A stretch of DNA of 64,000 nt from Nautiliaceae bacterium. Its GTDB lineage: Bacteria > Campylobacterota > Campylobacteria > Campylobacterales > Nautiliaceae. The stretch spans positions 1-64,000 of the forward strand of contig JALVVX010000002.1 in NCBI GenBank assembly GCA_027038555.1, read 5' to 3'. The first letter of the stretch is position 1. Each line of letters opens with the position of its first letter. Positions 34,904-44,200 of the stretch are shown in pieces. The notes under the pieces are model-generated. The model saw only the letters and a program-made list of their open reading frames with translations. It searched no databases and was not told the origin of the DNA. Made by a program: the position numbers and the translations under genes.

Positions 34904-34930
34904 CGTATTATAAGTTAAAATTATAATAAA
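34904..34930 (-). promoter_or_regulatory. nuo operon promoter box (shared with the efflux operon)
   Basis: On the minus strand this 27-bp box contains two TATAAT hexamers separated by TTTAACT and ends in ACG. It starts 60 bp upstream of nuoA. Twenty-five of 27 bases match the box upstream of the tolC-like gene at 56614-56640, at nearly the same distance from its start codon. The downstream TATAAT is the likely -10. Confidence 0.62.
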
Positions 34931-34990
34931 TTTTGTCTTATTTATTTCATATCTGTTTAATGTGTTACAAATTGTAATATTAACACCATA

Positions 34991-36697
34991 TTAATATTTG
35001 AATCCAAGTTCTTTTTCGGCATCAAACGCATTTGATTTCTCTTTTTGAATCTCCTCGATAAAATCTTTAACAAAAAATACAGGTTTTTTCTTCATTGCAA
35101 CTTTTAACGCCGTATTTTTTACAACAAGTTCAATCTGAGCAGGAGTAAGCTCATATTTTGCAAGTTCTTTAACGTCAAAATTTTCTTCAAAATCTGCATT
35201 TTCAGGAAGTTTCATTTTCCATAATTTAATTCTGTCTTTAAATGACGGTTTTTCGAATTTTATTTTATAATCAAACCTTCTTGAAAACGCTTTATCAAGA
35301 GTTTCCAAAAGATTTGTCGTTGCAATAAGAAGACCATCAAATTTTTCCAATTGTTCAAGAAAAATATTTTGCATCTGGTTATGCATTTTATCGGCACTGC
35401 TAAAACTTGCTGTTGTTCTTGTGGATAAAAACTGGTCTGCTTCGTTTAGTAACAAAACTGGTTTTGTTTTGAGTTTTTCTGCAATTTCATAATATTCATC
35501 AAACATTCTTCTGACGTTTTTTTCACTCTCACCCACATACATAGAGAGAATTTTACTTGAATCAAGGCTCAAAACGGGCTTTTTAAGTTCATTTGCAATA
35601 GAGTGTGCCGTAAGTGTTTTACCAGTGCCCGGATGTCCGTAAAAAATAATTTTTGCAGATATGTCATCAGATGTTTTTATATTCCATTTTTTAAGAAGAT
35701 TTCTTACTTTTTTATCTGTCTGTTTTAATACGTTTTTTATCATTTCCATTGTTTTTTTCGGAAGCACCACATCTTTAAGTGTTGTTTGAGGTTCGATTAA
35801 ATCAAAAATCGTATCCTTAACGATATGTTCAAGCTTATGTTTTCTGCGCGGATGAATAAGCTCGTTTAAAATTTCTTCATTTATGAAATAGATTTTGGTA
35901 TATCCACCAAATGCCCCGAAAAGTTCGTCATAATCCAAAATGCCTTCGTTTAAAAGTTTTGAAGATTCATCAAGAAGACTTCTGTTTTTGATTCTTTCAA
36001 TCTCGTCACCACTGATTAGGTTTAATAAATAATTCATTTCCCTTGCGTTTTCGTTTGTTGAAGTATATTCTTCTTTCAAAAGTGCAAGAAAAATAATCTC
36101 TTCTTTTTCATTAAGTTCGTTTTCAACGATAAAATTATGTACCGGCAGGTCTATTTTGGTTTTATTAATTCTCTCTTTTATTGTATTTTCAATAAGCTTT
36201 AATTTGCTTTGCAATCTTTTTATGGATGAAGATTCATTTGAATAGCTGTTTTTAAGATTTGCAAGCTGAGAGTAAATTTCTATTCTTAAAAACTGGTCCT
36301 GTAAATATTCAAGATGGTCCGTATAAGGTTCTTTTTCGGGAATCATCAAATCAAGGGAACCTTTTTCAAGGAGTTTTAAAAATGAGACCGACAAAGAAAC
36401 AGTGGCATTGTAAAGTTCCAATATGTTTAAATCGGGAGTTTTTACACCAAAAGAAGCGCTTACCATCCATCCTTCGTCAATAAGATGTTTTATGAATTCC
36501 GTAAATTTCAGTGCTTCTAATTTATCACTTTCAAACACTTCATTCAAAAGTTCTCTAACCTTTATATCCTCTTTTCCTTCCAAGTATCTCTCAAGCATAT
36601 ATTGAAGAATTTTAATCTCTTCATCGCTTACACCCAATATTTCATAAATTTTGCTTTTTTGGGGATGTTTTAAAAACGCTTTTATGTTTTTTATCAA
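34991..36697 (-). CDS. AAA+ ATPase of unknown target
   Basis: A cytoplasmic AAA+ protein of about 568 residues. The N-terminal two thirds are helical and unassigned. The C-terminal ATPase has Walker A GHPGTGKT, a Walker B-like LLLNEADQF in which Asn replaces the usual Asp before the catalytic Glu, sensor 1 IATTN and arginine-finger region FSRRFDYKI. It resembles SpoVK/Ycf46-type ATPases. I chose TTG 36697, five bases after AAGGAG. Earlier ATG 36739 and TTG 36748 are possible but would overlap the divergent rsmE promoter. It lies upstream of nuoA, with no evident link. Confidence 0.8.
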   Translation of the reverse strand: MIKNIKAFLKHPQKSKIYEILGVSDEEIKILQYMLERYLEGKEDIKVRELLNEVFESDKLEALKFTEFIKHLIDEGWMVSASFGVKTPDLNILELYNATVSLSVSFLKLLEKGSLDLMIPEKEPYTDHLEYLQDQFLRIEIYSQLANLKNSYSNESSSIKRLQSKLKLIENTIKERINKTKIDLPVHNFIVENELNEKEEIIFLALLKEEYTSTNENAREMNYLLNLISGDEIERIKNRSLLDESSKLLNEGILDYDELFGAFGGYTKIYFINEEILNELIHPRRKHKLEHIVKDTIFDLIEPQTTLKDVVLPKKTMEMIKNVLKQTDKKVRNLLKKWNIKTSDDISAKIIFYGHPGTGKTLTAHSIANELKKPVLSLDSSKILSMYVGESEKNVRRMFDEYYEIAEKLKTKPVLLLNEADQFLSTRTTASFSSADKMHNQMQNIFLEQLEKFDGLLIATTNLLETLDKAFSRRFDYKIKFEKPSFKDRIKLWKMKLPENADFEENFDVKELAKYELTPAQIELVVKNTALKVAMKKKPVFFVKDFIEEIQKEKSNAFDAEKELGFKY

Positions 36698-36716
36698 AAG
36701 TTCTCCTTGATTTTTA

Positions 36717-36722
36717 TATAAT
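36717..36722 (+). promoter_or_regulatory. Candidate -10 box for rsmE
   Basis: TATAAT lies 20 bp before the rsmE ATG. On the opposite strand TAAAAT (36726-36721) could serve the divergent ATPase gene, so the 45-bp spacer may hold overlapping promoters. Confidence 0.35.
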
Positions 36723-36742
36723 TTTATCAAAAAAGGCATTAA

Positions 36743-37402
36743 ATGCAATTTTTATACCATCCTGATACTTCCGATACAATAGTTTTAAGCGGAGAAGCTC
36801 ATAAATATCTTTTTAAAGTAAGAAGGATAAAAAAAGACGAAACGCTAAAAATAAGAAATTTAAAAGACGATTATATTTATAATTACAAAATAAAAGAGAT
36901 AAACAAAAAAGAAGCCGTTTTGATTTTGGATAAAAAAGAGTTAAAACCAAATAAACCGACTAAATTTTTTCATCTCGCATGGTGCATAATCGATCCTAAA
37001 AACATAGAAAAAACACTCCCGTCTTTAAATGAGATGGGAGTGGCGAAAATAAGTTTTGTTTACTGCGATTTTTCACAAAAAAACTTTAAACTCAAAATTG
37101 ACAGACTTAAAAAAATTTTAATCAATTCAAACCAACAGTGCGGAAGAAGTGATTTAATGGAAATTGAAATAATAAATTCAAGTAAAGAATTTTTTGAAAA
37201 ATATGAAAATTTCACGGCTATTGATTTTGACGGTGAAAAAATAAAATGTGATAAAAAATATAAAAACCCGTTTTTAGTCGGTCCCGAGGGAGGTTTCAGT
37301 GAAAAAGAAAGAGCTTTTTTCAAAGAGAAAATCAAATTTGAAAGTTTTATTTTACGAAGTGAAAGTGCTGTTTGTGCAATTTCGTGCAAAATTTTATTAT
37401 AA
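36743..37402 (+). CDS. rsmE: 16S rRNA m3U1498 methyltransferase
   Basis: A SPOUT-fold methyltransferase acting on 16S rRNA U1498. The 219-residue protein has an N-terminal PUA-like part (LSGEAHKYLFKVRRIKKDETL). Its C-terminal SPOUT knot contains FSQKNF, NQQCGRSD, LVGPEGGFSEKE and ILRSESAV, the SAM-binding motifs of RsmE. It is slightly short at the C-terminus but has all key loops. It is divergent from the AAA+ gene; 26 bases separate it from the response-regulator gene of the polysaccharide operon, which may be co-transcribed. Confidence 0.9.
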   Translation: MQFLYHPDTSDTIVLSGEAHKYLFKVRRIKKDETLKIRNLKDDYIYNYKIKEINKKEAVLILDKKELKPNKPTKFFHLAWCIIDPKNIEKTLPSLNEMGVAKISFVYCDFSQKNFKLKIDRLKKILINSNQQCGRSDLMEIEIINSSKEFFEKYENFTAIDFDGEKIKCDKKYKNPFLVGPEGGFSEKERAFFKEKIKFESFILRSESAVCAISCKILL

Positions 37403-37428
37403 TACCAAAAAATTAAAGGTAATATAAA

Positions 37429-38064
37429 TTGAAAATAGCTTTAATTGAAGACGAACCTTTAATTAGAGAGACTCTACATGAACTTCTCCAAACCGAATAT
37501 GAAACCCAAAGCTTTGAAAATATTAGAGATTTTTTTAAAACTGATAAAAAATTCGACATAATTGTAGGAGATATAAATCTTCCTGACGGAAATTTATTAA
37601 ACGAACTTAAAAAATTCCCTCATTTAATCGAAAATTCATTGCTAATAATAATATCAGGAGATGGTCAACTTGAAAATATAAAAAAATCTTTTGACTTAGG
37701 AGCAGTTGATTTTATAAAAAAACCATTTGAATTTGAAGAGCTCTTACTTAGAATCGAAAGATTTGTAAAAAATAAAAAAGATATAAAAATAAGCGAGAAC
37801 ATTATATATTCACCTTCAAAAAAAGTTTTAATTGTCGATAATGAAATAGTAGAATTAACATTTAAAGAATCGGCATTTTTAGAACTATTGATAGAAAAAA
37901 ATGGAGCATATGCAACATTCGGTGAAATTGAAAACAAAGTCTGGGGAGAGCCGATAGTGCCTAATACATTAGCGGCACTTGTAAAAAGACTGAGAAAAAA
38001 ACTTAAAAAAGATATAATCGAATCAAAAAGATATTTGGGATACAGACTCATCAAGTCACGTTAA
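37429..38064 (+). CDS. OmpR-family response regulator of the polysaccharide operon
   Basis: A 211-residue DNA-binding response regulator. The receiver domain (1-115) has the acidic pair in ALIEDEP, the phospho-acceptor Asp in IIVGDINLPDG (about residue 48), a Ser/Thr position in IIISGD and the conserved Lys in FIKKPFEF. The C-terminal winged helix (about 125-211) contains LTFKESAFLELLIEKNG and VKRLRKKLKK ... RYLGYRLI. The start is TTG behind AAAGG. It precedes the kinase-FecR-TPR gene, its probable partner, and seven genes that look like an exopolysaccharide pathway. Confidence 0.9.
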   Translation: MKIALIEDEPLIRETLHELLQTEYETQSFENIRDFFKTDKKFDIIVGDINLPDGNLLNELKKFPHLIENSLLIIISGDGQLENIKKSFDLGAVDFIKKPFEFEELLLRIERFVKNKKDIKISENIIYSPSKKVLIVDNEIVELTFKESAFLELLIEKNGAYATFGEIENKVWGEPIVPNTLAALVKRLRKKLKKDIIESKRYLGYRLIKSR

Positions 38065-38118
38065 TATCATTTTTATATTTTAAGATTTTCATTTAAATAA
38101 AAAAGTAAAGGGTTAAAG

Positions 38119-39939
38119 ATTTTTAAAAACAAAACTCATAATCTTGCAAAAATTTTTTTTCACGAATTAAAAAATAAATTATTGGGGATAAAATTAACTT
38201 TAACTCTTGCTTTAAAAAAAACAGATAATATAAATAATTTAATAGAAAAAGCTCACAAAGGACTTGATGAAAGTATAGATTTAATAAAAGATTACCTGAA
38301 TTTGGAACAATATAAAAAAACAAAATTTTTAAAACATTCTTCTATTTATTTGAACTCTCTTATAGAAGAAATACTTCACGAACTTGAAAGTGAAATAAAT
38401 AAAAAAAATCTAATCGTTTATTACAATGTTCCCGAAGAAAACCTAATAATCAAAACAAATAAAGAATGGCTCAAAAAAGCTCTTTTAAATATTATACACA
38501 ACTCCGTAAAATATAATAAATTAAACGGTTCTCTTTTTATAAATATTGAAGAAGTAAAAAACGGATATCTTATAATTGTAAAAGATACCGGAATCGGTAT
38601 ACATGAAGAAGATAAAGAAAAAATATTTGAAAAATATTACACAAAAGACAAAAAAGACGGCAGCGGTATAGGACTTAATTTTTCAAAAACGGTTATAGAA
38701 TCTTTGGGAGGTAAAATATCATTTGATTCAAAACCTGGAAAAGGAACGGTTTTTTATATTTACTTGCCAAAAGTAAGCAAAAAAATAAAATTAAAAATCC
38801 TGGCTTCTGCATTGGCGGGATTTATTTTAGTTTCTTTTATTGCAATCGATTATTTTTATTGTCTTATACCTCAAAAAATAAAAATTGAAATTTCAGACGG
38901 TATTAAAATTATAAAATTTGAAAACGGAATTGTGGCAAAAGTAGATAAAAACGATAAAATAAAGATAATTGCATACAAAAATTTATTTAATACGAAAACA
39001 AGAAATAAACTCATTTTACAAAAATCTGATATAGAAATAGCAACTAACGGCAATAAAATTCAAATTGTTACACCTAATACCTCTTTTACAAATTTAGGGA
39101 CGAAATTTGAAACAATATCAAAAAACAAAACAGCTGTGAGCGTATTTCAAGGTAAAATAAAAAATAAAAAAACAGTAGTTAAGAGTGATGAAGGATTAAT
39201 TGTCGCTAAGACAATACAAAAAGTTCCCCTTCCTGATAAAATCACTTTTTTACAAATAAAAAACAAACCAAAATTAGTAATTAAATGGCAAAGTTCCTAT
39301 AATTTTTTTAAAATATTAATTTCAAAAGATTCATCATTTTCAAATCCTCCTATTTACGGTTTTAATATTTCAAATAAAATATTTTCACCTGATATAAACG
39401 ACGGTGAATGGTATATTAATATCAAAGCAAAACATAATGATCTTTATTCATTACCGGTTATTAAAAAATTCATTTCATTAAACAATTATTATCAGGCATT
39501 GAATTATTATAAAAACAATAATATTCAAAAAGCGCTTGAATTTATAAAAAAAAGTGTATTAACAATTAAAAAAGCATCGCCTTTACCTTACTATTTATAT
39601 GCTAAAATTCTTTTCAAATTAAAAAATTACGCCAAAGCATTAAAATATATAAAAGAAGGAGAAAAAGTGGGGCAAAAAGAAGAAATAAAACTGTTAAAAG
39701 CAAAAATATTTTATCAAACAAGAAAATATAAAAAAGTTTTAGAAATATTAAAAAAACCTTCATCCGAAGAAGAAAAACTGCTTGTTGCAAAAGCATATTA
39801 TAAATTGGGTAAATATAAAACGGCAAATAAATATTTATATAGAATACTTGAAAAAAATCCCGATAATAAAGAAGCGAAAAAATTTTTAACTCTTCCTGCG
39901 AAGCTGAAAAAAGAAGGAATTTTCTATGAATTTAATTGA
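38119..39939 (+). CDS. Histidine kinase with FecR-like and TPR output region
   Basis: A 606-residue hybrid. The cytoplasmic kinase comes first: H-box FFHELKNKLLGI (His15), N-box NIIHNSVKYN, G1 DTGIGI, G2 GSGIGLNFSK. It is followed by one transmembrane helix (about 230-250), a FecR-like region (NTSFTNLGTKFETIS) and C-terminal TPR-like repeats, probably periplasmic. No ATG, GTG or TTG exists between the upstream stop and the H-box. ATT 38119 has a well-placed AAAGGG six bases upstream and is the best start. The TTG at 38182 would delete the phospho-acceptor histidine. The stop overlaps the next gene by 14 bp. Confidence 0.82.
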   Translation: MFKNKTHNLAKIFFHELKNKLLGIKLTLTLALKKTDNINNLIEKAHKGLDESIDLIKDYLNLEQYKKTKFLKHSSIYLNSLIEEILHELESEINKKNLIVYYNVPEENLIIKTNKEWLKKALLNIIHNSVKYNKLNGSLFINIEEVKNGYLIIVKDTGIGIHEEDKEKIFEKYYTKDKKDGSGIGLNFSKTVIESLGGKISFDSKPGKGTVFYIYLPKVSKKIKLKILASALAGFILVSFIAIDYFYCLIPQKIKIEISDGIKIIKFENGIVAKVDKNDKIKIIAYKNLFNTKTRNKLILQKSDIEIATNGNKIQIVTPNTSFTNLGTKFETISKNKTAVSVFQGKIKNKKTVVKSDEGLIVAKTIQKVPLPDKITFLQIKNKPKLVIKWQSSYNFFKILISKDSSFSNPPIYGFNISNKIFSPDINDGEWYINIKAKHNDLYSLPVIKKFISLNNYYQALNYYKNNNIQKALEFIKKSVLTIKKASPLPYYLYAKILFKLKNYAKALKYIKEGEKVGQKEEIKLLKAKIFYQTRKYKKVLEILKKPSSEEEKLLVAKAYYKLGKYKTANKYLYRILEKNPDNKEAKKFLTLPAKLKKEGIFYEFN

Positions 39940-41239
39940 TATTATAAATAAATCTGATATTGCTTTAATAGAAGGAGAAAGTAAACTCGGAAAACTAACT
40001 TTTGCACTTTATGCTTATTCGCAAAATGAAAAAATAGAAAAAATCACTATTCTCTCATCGATTCAAAAAAAACTGATGCAAAAAAGATTGCAATCCATTA
40101 AAAACTTAAATGATAAAAATATAAACAGAATTTTGGAAAATATCGAATTTTTATGTCTTAAAGAAAACTGGCTTGAAATAAAAGCCTCTTACGGATTTGA
40201 TTTTATTTATGAAGACTTAGAGAGAATAATCAGAAATACAAATTGTGATGCTTTAATTCTTCATAGGCCTGATTTAATGTTTAGTAAAACCGAATATGAT
40301 CTTGCAAGACTTTTTCTTGAAAAATTTATAGAAATTGCAAACAATAACGGGAAAAAAATATTTATAACATCAGACACAGGACATTTTATTACCAGATTTT
40401 TGGAAAATTATACGGATATATCATTACAGATGATAAAAAAAGAAAATGCCAGAGAAATTATAATTAAACATTCTCTTTATCCGGTATCATCAAATTCATA
40501 TGAATTTATTTTTAAAAACAACAGTTTCATACTTTCAAACGATACAAATAACAACACGAAATCACCTGTTTCAAAAAACGATATGTTAATTATTTCTCAA
40601 AATAATAGATTCCGAAAAATACATACTTATATCTTTGATAGATATTTTAACATCGATTTTGCTTCAAATCTCAGTGAAGTTATAAAAAAAATAGAAAATA
40701 AACCTGAAATAATAATTTATCAGGATATTGAAAATATTCCAGAATTTGATATATGTTCAACTGTAAAAAAACTTTCTCCAAATTCAAGTATTATATTTAT
40801 ATCAAATAAAGATTATATAAGAACGGAAGACAAAATAGATGCTATTCAAGCAAAATGTTATGAAGTTTTCAGTAAAAATTTTAATATCGAAGAATATATT
40901 TTGACAATTGAAAAATTGAGCAATAATTTCTTTTATTCGAATAAATTAAAACTTCTACCTCCTCAAAAAATAGCGACAAATTACGAAAATTTCTGTAAAT
41001 CAATAAAATCCCTTTATAATGAAAGAATATTTTTCTCAGTCGTGGAATCTACCGAATTTAAAGATGAAATAACAAACAAATTAAGAACTCATGATATTGT
41101 ATATAAAAAAGATGACTTTATTTATTTGTGTCTTGTGAACGTAACAAAAGAGATGTTTGAAAAAAATATTAAAGAAAAATTTAATCTTACGGATGAATAT
41201 CATTTTATTGAAGCCATAGAGTGGGACGGTAAATGCTAA
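39926..41239 (+). CDS. BcsE-like degenerate NTPase/REC/GGDEF protein
   Basis: A 437-residue cytoplasmic protein that I read as three degenerate domains. The first is a RecA/KaiC-like part (1-about 210) with a P-loop-like GESKLGK (17-23). The second is a receiver-like part (about 218-330, MLIISQNNRFRKI ... SIIFISNKDYI) without phospho-acceptor. The third is a GGDEF-like end (about 345-437) where LRTHD-IVYKK-DDFIYLCL aligns with the RxxD-x5-GGDEF stretch. The RxxD inhibitory-site motif (Arg387-Asp390) is kept and the catalytic GG is lost. This order matches BcsE, a cyclic di-GMP receptor of cellulose secretion. Homology is inferred from layout. It overlaps both neighbours. Confidence 0.65.
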   Translation: MNLIDIINKSDIALIEGESKLGKLTFALYAYSQNEKIEKITILSSIQKKLMQKRLQSIKNLNDKNINRILENIEFLCLKENWLEIKASYGFDFIYEDLERIIRNTNCDALILHRPDLMFSKTEYDLARLFLEKFIEIANNNGKKIFITSDTGHFITRFLENYTDISLQMIKKENAREIIIKHSLYPVSSNSYEFIFKNNSFILSNDTNNNTKSPVSKNDMLIISQNNRFRKIHTYIFDRYFNIDFASNLSEVIKKIENKPEIIIYQDIENIPEFDICSTVKKLSPNSSIIFISNKDYIRTEDKIDAIQAKCYEVFSKNFNIEEYILTIEKLSNNFFYSNKLKLLPPQKIATNYENFCKSIKSLYNERIFFSVVESTEFKDEITNKLRTHDIVYKKDDFIYLCLVNVTKEMFEKNIKEKFNLTDEYHFIEAIEWDGKC

Positions 41240-44200
41240 AAAAATTATTAATTATATCTACTGTTTTTATAACCGGATTTGCATTTAAAATCGATATTAA
41301 TGTTAAAAATTTACAAACTATTATATCACAAAATCCAAACGATATACCAAATAGACTTATTCTTGCCAAATATTATGAAAAAAAAGGCGATTATGCAAAA
41401 GCTATTGTTTTTATAAATCAAGTATTAAAAATAGACCCTAAAAACAAAAAAGCTCTGTTTCTTAAAAAAGAAGTACTTTCTCTTCAAAACACACAAAATC
41501 TTAATAAAAAATACGGAGATTTAGATGAGTATATTAACACTCTTTATAAAAAAAACAAATATAAAACAATACTAAACTTTTACAGAAAATATCATCCTTC
41601 ATTAAAACCTCAAACCCTTATAAAAATAGCCCGTGTTGCTATGTGGGAAGGAGATTATGACCTTTCTTTAAAAATATTAAACTCTTTTAAAGAAGATAAT
41701 TTGGATGTATTAGAAATAAAAGCGTATGACTATTTTTATAAAGGTAATGCGATAAAAGCCAACAGATTATTCAAAATTCTTTATAACGCAACAGGACAAA
41801 AAGATTACGGTATAAAATTAATACGGACATATTTAGAACTTGGAGATGCGCTTAGTGCAAAAAAGATACTTTATTCATTAAAATATAAACTTTCCAAAAA
41901 AGAATATAAACAATATTTTGATTTGATTGAAAAAATGCTTTATTCTTATATTAATAACTTAACAGAAAAATACAATCAAAACCCTACATATGAAAATCTA
42001 AAAAATCTTGTCATTTCTTTATATGATTTAAACCCTGAAAAAGCAATATCAATAGTTGAAGATTACCTCAAAAACCATCCGGAAGATTTTAAAGCAAAAA
42101 TTTTACTGGCAAAATTATATACATGGAACAATCAAACCGACAAAGCCGCAAAATTATTGGATACTTTTACAGATACCGAAAATTATCAGGCAAAACTTCT
42201 TTATGGAAAAATTCTGGCATGGAATGGGATGTATAAAAAAGCGAAAATATTTTTGAGTGAAGTTTATCAAAACGGAAATATCAAACAAAAATATGAAGCG
42301 TTAAAAACACTCGGATTTATAGAAATGTGGCAAGGTAATAAAAAAAACGCAAAAAAAATTTTTGAAAACCTTTTGAAAAAAAATCCAAAAGACAAAGAAA
42401 TAAAAGAAGCATTAATGATATTAAACGGCAATATTAAACCACTTATTACTAAATATGAAAAACTTTTGAAAAAAAATCCTTCTAATATGAATTACGTTCT
42501 CAAACTTGCAGATTTATATTATCAACTTCCAAATTACAAAAAAGCCGCAAAATATTATGAAATTTATCTCCAAAACAATCCCGATAAAATTGAGCTTTAT
42601 AAAACTCTTGGAGATATATATCTTGAACTTAAAGAATATTATAAAGGTTTTTCTGACTGGGAATATTATGCTGCTATAAAAAATACCCCAGAAGCATATC
42701 TTGAACTGGCAAAAAGATATTATTGGAACGGCTTCACAAAAGAAGCAATTGATGTATTAAATAAAATTTTAAATAAATATCCTAATTATAAACCGGCAAT
42801 AGAACTTAAAGCTAAAATTCTTAAAGTAAACCCAAGATTCATTAATTATGAAAATCAAACCGCTATTGAAAAGTATTTCACTAATAGAGCGGAAAAATTG
42901 TTGATTTATGGAGATAGAAGCTATTTTGCCGGATTTTATCCAACAGCATCTGAATATTATAAAGAATATTTGTTTATAAAACCAAGTGATGATAAAACCA
43001 GAGAAAAATATGCTTATTCTCTTGAATTTAGTGGAGAGTATAAAAAAGCGGTAGGAGAATTTTACAATCTATTATGGGAAAAAAAAGATCCTATTTTAGA
43101 GTATCATTATGCATATTGTCTTCAAAAAACAGGAAAAATTAAAGAAGCCAAAAAAATATATGAAAAACTCTTAAAGCGAGTGCCAAAACCATTACCTGAA
43201 AAACTGAAAAAATTTATATTTGAATGGAAAAAAGCATGGGAGAGTATGAATTTCGAAAAATACGCTTCGTTTTATGATAAAAGTATAAAAGACAATCTTT
43301 ATTGGAGATTGAAAAAACAAAATATATTTAAAAAAGCAGGATTTATAAGCGTAGGGATTTACGATCCGGTTTTAGTGCAAAAAAAAGGAAATATTTATAA
43401 AATAAAATTTTATCAGGTATACGCTTCTCAGCTAAAAAAAGACAAAGGATATAAAATTCTTTGGATTAAATGTAACAATGAAAAATGTTATATAATCAAA
43501 GAATTATGGACTCCCGGCAAATACAACCCAAATAATGAGAAAAATGCACTGCTTTTACAAATAAAACAAAACCTACAAGAAATGGATTTTAATATTCCAG
43601 TTGAAACAAAAAATAAAAACAACCCTATTAAAAACAATCGTACACAATCTTATGATTTTATCCCTTTGAATAAAATTTTTAAGCAAAAAGCAAGTAACAT
43701 AACACTTGCCGAAAAAAACATTACAAGAGAAACAAATACTTCTTTAATTAAAGAAAACTTAAATATTGAAAAATTTAAAATAGTAAAAGTTACAAAAAAA
43801 AACGCAATAACCAAAGAGATAAAAAAAAGACCCCCTAATTATCTTTTGATTTCATTTAATCATTTTCACGATAATCAAAAAACTCATTATAACCATATAC
43901 AGGCAAAATATTTAAAAAATTTCGGAAGCATTGATGCGGGAGTATTTTTGAGGTTTTTTAAAATAAAACAGAATTCCCAAAAAGATTCGGGAAATATAAC
44001 GGCAGGAATTATCAAATATAACGGATATGAAATAACGGCGGGAATCGACAACGCAAAAAAAAGCAATCTTTACCTTAATATTACAAAAAATTATCTTTTT
44101 CACAAAATAAGCATTTTATACGAAAATCTCGTATATTCAAGAAAAACGATTTGTTCTTTAAATCATACAAGACTTAAATTTGAAATAAGCAGATTCAAAC

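Noticed and set aside
34965-34977. Palindrome TTACAAATTGTAA upstream of nuoA
   Set aside because: It is more than 120 bp from the start, upstream of the likely promoter, and a 13-bp AT-rich palindrome can occur by chance. It is not called as an operator.
38182-39939. Kinase gene starting at TTG 38182
   Set aside because: This would remove the H-box histidine, and the upstream frame is open with a good ribosome-binding site before ATT 38119.
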